A stretch of 36,714 bases of DNA from the NCBI GenBank assembly GCA_900315875.1, contig ONAX01000037.1, positions 1-36,714 of the forward strand, written 5' to 3'. Of this stretch, positions 33,178 to 36,714 are shown piece after piece. The first letter of the stretch is position 1. Every line of letters starts with the position of its first letter. A program made the translations under genes and the position numbers. Source of the stretch: an uncultured Eubacteriales bacterium. GTDB taxonomy: Bacteria > Bacillota > Clostridia > Oscillospirales > Acutalibacteraceae. A model generated the notes under the pieces. The model saw nothing but the letters and a program-made list of their open reading frames with translations, made no database searches and was not told the origin of the DNA.

Positions 33178-34467
33178 TCAGTCTGCAAAGGTTTCAGCAA
33201 ATGCATTATCGAGGTCAGCAATGATATCGTCGATATGCTCTGTGCCGATTGAAAGACGGATCGTGCTCTGGGTGATACCCTGATCCGCAAGCTCTTCATC
33301 AGTAAGCTGTGAATGTGTCGTCGTTGCCGGATGGATAACAAGCGATTTGACATCTGCAACGTTTGCAAGCAGAGAGAATATCTTCAGGCTGTCGATGAAC
33401 TTGTGCGCTTCCTTAACGCCGCCTTCAATCTCAAATGTGAAGATGGAGCCGCCGCCGTTCGGGAAATAGCGTGTATAAAGCTCATGGTCGGGATGATCCG
33501 GAAGCGACGGATGGTTGACCTTTGTGACATGCTTGTTGGCAGCAAGGTAGGAAATGACCTTCTTGGTGTTTTCGGCATGTCTTTCAAGACGCAGGGAGAG
33601 GGTTTCTGTTCCCTGCAGGAGAAGGAATGCTGCAAACGGAGAGATAGCAGCGCCTTCGTCACGAAGAAGAATAGCACGGATATATGTCACAAATGCTGCA
33701 GGACCTGCAACATCGGCAAATGATGCGCCGTGATAGCTCGGGTTCGGAGCAGCTATGGGAGCGTATCTGCCGGAAGCCTTCCAGTCGAAGCTGCCGCCGT
33801 CTACGATAATGCCGCCGAGGGTTGTGCCGTGACCGCCTATGAACTTGGTTGCGGAATGAACAACGATATCTGCACCATGCTCAAGAGGACGGATGAGGAA
33901 TGGAGTACCGAAGGTATTGTCCACTACTACCGGAATTCCGTGGCGGTGAGCAATCTCTGCAATGGCGTCGATATCCGGAATGTCGCTGTTCGGGTTGCCG
34001 AGTGTTTCAAGGTATACAGCCTTTGTGTTATCCTTGATCGCAGCCTCAACTGCAGCCAGGTCGTGAGCATCTACGAAGGTCGTTTCAATGCCGAACTGCG
34101 GCAGAGTGTGTGCAAGCAGATTGTAGCTGCCGCCGTAAATTGTCTTCTGGGCTACGATATGATCTCCTGCCTGTGCAAGAGCCTGTATGGTGTAGGTGAT
34201 TGCTGCTGCGCCGGAAGCAACTGCAAGAGCTGCCGTGCCGCCTTCAAGAGCAGCTATTCTCTTTTCGAGGACATCCTGGGTGGAGTTTGTAAGTCTGCCG
34301 TAGATATTGCCTGCATCTCTCAGACCGAAGCGGTCTGCTGCATGCTGTGAATTACGGAATACGTACGAAGTTGTTGCATAGATCGGAACGGCTCTGGAAT
34401 CTGTTGCCGGATCGGGGGTTTCCTGTCCTACGTGAAGCTGAAGTGTTTCAAATTTATAATTACTCAT
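33178..34467 (-). CDS. metY: O-acetylhomoserine aminocarboxypropyltransferase (sulfhydrylase)
   Basis: This 429-residue Cys/Met-metabolism PLP enzyme condenses O-acetylhomoserine with sulfide to homocysteine (or with methanethiol to methionine). It opens with ETLQLHVGQETPDPATDSRAVPI, has NIYGRLTNSTQDVLEKRIAALEGG, and the PLP lysine in HSATKFIGGHGTTLGG, features specific to MetY. The length is standard. AAAGGAG precedes the ATG. The long leader contains a small ORF and a promoter with an inverted repeat, so sulfur-dependent control is likely. Confidence 0.95.
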   Translation of the reverse strand: MSNYKFETLQLHVGQETPDPATDSRAVPIYATTSYVFRNSQHAADRFGLRDAGNIYGRLTNSTQDVLEKRIAALEGGTAALAVASGAAAITYTIQALAQAGDHIVAQKTIYGGSYNLLAHTLPQFGIETTFVDAHDLAAVEAAIKDNTKAVYLETLGNPNSDIPDIDAIAEIAHRHGIPVVVDNTFGTPFLIRPLEHGADIVVHSATKFIGGHGTTLGGIIVDGGSFDWKASGRYAPIAAPNPSYHGASFADVAGPAAFVTYIRAILLRDEGAAISPFAAFLLLQGTETLSLRLERHAENTKKVISYLAANKHVTKVNHPSLPDHPDHELYTRYFPNGGGSIFTFEIEGGVKEAHKFIDSLKIFSLLANVADVKSLVIHPATTTHSQLTDEELADQGITQSTIRLSIGTEHIDDIIADLDNAFAETFAD

Positions 34468-34538
34468 GATAATATCTCCTTTTCGGTAAATGAATTTTTT
34501 TATTAGTTGTAACGTTTTGTCGATAAGAAAAACCGGTA

Positions 34539-34592
34539 TTACATTCGTCCGAATCGGAAATTATGGCGCAATGCCCTGAATATAAGTGACAT
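34539..34592 (-). CDS. 17-codon upstream ORF (probable leader peptide) of metY
   Basis: Between the metY promoter and gene, ATG at 34592 follows AAAGGAGG by 8 bases and opens 17 codons ending in TAA. The peptide is MSLIFRALRHNFRFGRM, strongly basic with no Cys and Met only at its two ends. The ribosome binding site is better than that of many genes here, so it is probably translated. It could act as a leader peptide or as a ribosome-stalling sensor. It is too short to assign by homology. Confidence 0.55.
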   Translation of the reverse strand: MSLIFRALRHNFRFGRM

Positions 34593-34634
34593 TTTATGCG
34601 CCTCCTTTGCTGTTACTAAATACCTATGTGTTTG

Positions 34635-34673
34635 GTATGCATTGAGTATAGCATACATTTCCTACGAAGTCAA
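34635..34673 (-). promoter_or_regulatory. Promoter of metY with inverted repeat over the -10
   Basis: On the minus strand TTGACT (34668-34673), a 17-base spacer and TATACT (34645-34650). GTATGC and GCATAC arms (34651-34656 and 34635-34640) flank the -10 symmetrically, as an operator for a repressor would. The leader between here and metY is about 170 bases. Confidence 0.75.
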
Positions 34674-34728
34674 TAGGTAATATAAAAATTTTTTTATTTT
34701 TTTAAACGCTGCATCCATAACAACAAAG

Positions 34729-34760
34729 AAGCCGATGAACACTGAATGGATCACCGGCTT
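34729..34760 (-). terminator. Terminator after the GH25 endolysin
   Basis: The arms AAGCCGGTG and CATCGGCTT (minus strand; 34752-34760 with 34729-34737) pair with one G-T pair and are followed by CTTTGTTG. The preceding stretch 34674-34728 is AT-rich (several T runs) and shows no gene. Confidence 0.65.
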
Positions 34761-34813
34761 TGATTATTACAGAAGTATAATACGTTCAGTCAGACAGCTT
34801 GACGAAAGCCATG

Positions 34814-35860
34814 TTATCTCTTAACGATTTTTGCCTGTACTTTATCAACAGCAACGCCGTATATACCTGCATATCCGTCATCATTCCTGTCGTTCCAGCC
34901 TTCGACATAGGGCAGATACCCGTTGCTTTTCACTGTACTCACACGGTACTGAACAGTATAGCCGTCCACACCGATAAGCTCCATCTGTACGCAGTCGATC
35001 TGACGGTTGAGCCTTGAAGCTCCGGCAAAGTCCTCCGTATCCGTTACCCACGGGAGCCAGCCGCCGCCGATCAGATGCACGCGGTATCTGATATGCCCCT
35101 TTGAAACCTTGCAGCGCAGACCGTAAACAGGCTTGTTTTCAAGTCCTGCATAGTCACTCAGGTTTTTTACATAGGGCAGCCAGCGGTCTTTTGCAAATAC
35201 CTGATACCAGATATCCGGCGCCGTTTTTGTGCCGCCTGTTGACGAAGAGCTGCCCGTGGATGATCCGGTGCTGTCAGAAATACCGCCGTAGCAGTAATCG
35301 AGATCAATTTCACCCGGAATTCCGCGGATCGTTCCGCTGCGTCCCACCGCATACTGCCACAGCATGCACTTGCAGTACGGCTCGGAGCTTCCCCACTGTG
35401 CAAGCCAGATATTCACCTTACCGACAAGCTCAGCCTTGTAAAGATAGTTTTCCAGCCAGTTCGGATTGGTGTAAATACCGGAGCGGTAGCCTGCGCGCTC
35501 CATGGTTTCAATAAACGCCTTTGCTACATCGGTGCATGCCCTGCGCCCCGCAGCTGCACAGCTTTGCTCCTCCACATCGAGAAATACAGGCAGCTCGAAG
35601 CTTTTTCCGCGGATACATTCAAGACAGTATTTTGCCTCCTTCACAGCCTGCTCCTTTGTCTTTGCGTATGAATAATGATAAGCGCCGACCGGAATTCCGA
35701 GCTTTTTAAAGCCTGCATAGTTGCGCTCAAACTGGCTGTCCTTCTGGTTTTTCTCCCAGCCAAATGAGCTGCGTATTATCGCAAACTGCACCTGATTCTT
35801 ATCTATTCTGTCAAAGTCGATCCGACCCTGGCAATATGATACATCTATTCCCTTTTTCAT
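34814..35860 (-). CDS. GH25 lysozyme, phage endolysin with C-terminal wall-binding repeats
   Basis: This 348-residue muramidase has an N-terminal GH25 domain (1-190): GIDVSYCQG with Asp6, FLDVEEQ with Asp95 and Glu97, and IDLDYC with Asp186/188, the conserved acidic set. A Ser/Gly/Thr linker (194-213) leads to three related modules with the pattern YRVHLIGGGWLPWV..FAG that resemble the cell-wall-binding repeats of clostridial phage lysins. No signal peptide is present, so release depends on the holin encoded upstream. AAAGGAGG is 7 bases before the ATG at 35860; a longer frame to 36016 overlaps the holin. Confidence 0.9.
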   Translation of the reverse strand: MKKGIDVSYCQGRIDFDRIDKNQVQFAIIRSSFGWEKNQKDSQFERNYAGFKKLGIPVGAYHYSYAKTKEQAVKEAKYCLECIRGKSFELPVFLDVEEQSCAAAGRRACTDVAKAFIETMERAGYRSGIYTNPNWLENYLYKAELVGKVNIWLAQWGSSEPYCKCMLWQYAVGRSGTIRGIPGEIDLDYCYGGISDSTGSSTGSSSSTGGTKTAPDIWYQVFAKDRWLPYVKNLSDYAGLENKPVYGLRCKVSKGHIRYRVHLIGGGWLPWVTDTEDFAGASRLNRQIDCVQMELIGVDGYTVQYRVSTVKSNGYLPYVEGWNDRNDDGYAGIYGVAVDKVQAKIVKR

Positions 35861-35877
35861 TTTATCTGCCTCCTTTC

Positions 35878-35893
35878 CGGGGCAAGTGCCCCG
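35878..35893 (-). other. Hairpin between holin and endolysin
   Basis: CGGGGC-actt-GCCCCG forms a perfect 6-bp stem with a 4-base loop immediately upstream of the endolysin ribosome binding site. It has no T run and may tune translation or mRNA stability. Confidence 0.5.
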
Positions 35894-35912
35894 ATTATGT
35901 TTATTATTCTTT

Positions 35913-36122
35913 CTATGGCAGCCTGTCAAGTTCCGGCAGTCCTGCCACACTTGTAAGCATACTGCACACTGCCGCAACTGCAGCAACGGACAGAATGCGC
36001 AGCCAGTCGATTTCATCTAGTGCGGCGCTCACGCTTACCGCCGCGACTGCAGCCTGTGCGAAGGTTTTCAGCGCGCGGATACCTGCAGCCTTCAGCCACA
36101 TAATAAAGAATTCCTTTGTCAT
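35913..36122 (-). CDS. Phage holin (r1t-like)
   Basis: This 69-residue protein has two hydrophobic helices (about 17-36 and 42-62) joined by the loop DEIDWLRILSVA, as in the r1t-type holins of Gram-positive phages (KTFAQ.. then IDW..). Holins form membrane lesions that release the endolysin. It starts with an ATG overlapping the previous stop (ATGA) and has AAAGGAG 6 bases upstream. It precedes the endolysin in the usual order. Confidence 0.85.
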   Translation of the reverse strand: MTKEFFIMWLKAAGIRALKTFAQAAVAAVSVSAALDEIDWLRILSVAAVAAVCSMLTSVAGLPELDRLP

Positions 36123-36367
36123 TTTAAGCTCCTTTCCCGTTCAAGATCGTCTATCCGATGGTTAGCGACCTTGATTTTTTCGTCCACAAGCTCGAATTTA
36201 TCCTCAAGGCGAAATGTGCGCTCAACAATACTGTTGTGCTTTTCCACTTTGCGTTCAAGCTCCTTTATACGATATTCCGTCAGCTTGCTCGTCGCTACAA
36301 TTCCGGCAAAAGTTCCTACAAGTGAACCTGCAAGAGAGATGAGCGCATTAATAATTGTCGGGTCCAA
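36119..36367 (-). CDS. Small XhlA-like phage protein with one helix and coiled coil
   Basis: This 82-residue protein has one hydrophobic helix near the N-terminus (about 5-26) followed by a charged coiled coil (YRIKELERKVEKHNSIVERTF..). This resembles the phage hemolysin XhlA-type or holin accessory proteins encoded just before holins. The start is TTG at 36367, with GGAGGGG 6 bases upstream. It overlaps the tail protein's end region and the holin start. Its exact role is unknown. Confidence 0.72.
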   Translation of the reverse strand: MDPTIINALISLAGSLVGTFAGIVATSKLTEYRIKELERKVEKHNSIVERTFRLEDKFELVDEKIKVANHRIDDLERERSLK

Positions 36368-36368
36368 C

Positions 36369-36714
36369 TCAATCCCCTCCAGTCACGACCGGGTTTATTC
36401 TGCCTTTGACTTCAACAGCCGAAGGCTGTACGGTCGTGCCTATGCTGAATATATTCGTGCCTGCAATAGCCGACAGAGCCGGAAGGGTGACGTAAGCGGA
36501 AGTGCCGTCTGCAAAATGCTCCTTCTGCTCCTCGTAGTCGATATAATCCGCTTCGGTTCCGACCATTCTGAGCGGTTCGGGGAGGTAGAGGTTGGTAGTT
36601 ACGGGAGCGTGGTAAGGCTCATAAGGAAGAGCAGTGGAGCCACAATTTAACATTGTCGTGCTACTAATAGGTGTCGTTTTGCTGCTGAAAGATAAAATTC
36701 TGATAAATTTACAA
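36369..36714 (-). CDS. Phage tail or baseplate protein, C-terminal end (partial)
   Basis: The frame is open from the window edge to TGA at 36369, so this is the 3' end of a longer gene. It contains STALPYEPYHAP and LYLPEPLRMVGTEADYIDYEEQK, the kind of text found at the end of Firmicutes phage tail-fibre or baseplate proteins. An ATG at 36653 is unlikely to be the start because the upstream codons read on as STALPYEPY-type tail sequence. It lies directly ahead of the XhlA-like gene, in tail-then-lysis order. Confidence 0.72.
   Translation of the reverse strand, partial: CKFIRILSFSSKTTPISSTTMLNCGSTALPYEPYHAPVTTNLYLPEPLRMVGTEADYIDYEEQKEHFADGTSAYVTLPALSAIAGTNIFSIGTTVQPSAVEVKGRINPVVTGGD

Noticed and set aside
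34468..34640. SAM riboswitch in front of metY
   Set aside because: The leader lacks the conserved S-box segments and a terminator; a small translated ORF is there instead.

Overview
The window looks like a piece of a chromosome from a low-to-medium-GC Clostridia bacterium, most likely a Ruminococcus-like member of the Oscillospiraceae. The reasons are the glgD-glgA glycogen pair, a clostridial-type FGAM synthase, a GlnRS gene coexisting with GltX, AGGAGG ribosome binding sites nearly everywhere, and the overall gene style. The genus cannot be proven from the sequence alone.

Layout. 1-2573 (+): glgD and glgA for glycogen synthesis. 2901-4836 (+): a single-pass membrane DHHW/AlgX-like protein and a NUDIX hydrolase. 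4905-5549 (+): a small three-helix membrane protein coupled to a short XRE regulator, behind a promoter carrying a palindromic operator. 5770-8072 (+): serC and serA (serine from 3-phosphoglycerate). 8155-14446 (+): a long run beginning with gltX, then two tandem DUF3592-like membrane proteins, an unknown protein, a NADAR glycosidase, glnS, a membrane protein and an uncatalogued 38-residue membrane microprotein. 14654-14745: tRNA-Ser(GGA). 14947-15513 (+): an ECF-type S component. 15656-19410 (-): FGAM synthase encoded as two overlapping cistrons. 19704-21274: a divergent XRE repressor and DUF3592-like gene with a cluster of ACAATATTGT operator copies between them. 21373-22806 (+): dGTPase. 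22912-23475 (-): TetR regulator. 23676-26682 (-): a probable operon of an unknown membrane protein, prmA, an acidic-tailed membrane protein and an Mrp ATPase. 27076-29310 (+): PLP aminotransferase and trpS. 29361-31410 (+): a probably broken gene, two small related membrane proteins and a second NUDIX hydrolase. 31449-33092 (+): nitroreductase and diacylglycerol-kinase-like lipid kinase. 33178-34650 (-): metY with a leader carrying a 17-codon upstream ORF. 34729-36714 (-): a prophage lysis module (tail protein end, XhlA-like protein, holin, GH25 endolysin) that runs off the window.

Most of the window is housekeeping: carbon storage, serine, aminoacyl-tRNA, purine and sulfur amino acid metabolism. 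The less ordinary parts are the split FGAM synthase, the metY leader peptide, the two XRE-controlled membrane protein loci with visible operators, the repeated appearance of DUF3592-like membrane proteins, the suspected pseudogene after trpS, and the phage edge. I did not see CRISPR arrays, insertion sequences, rRNA, T-boxes or a recognisable riboswitch.
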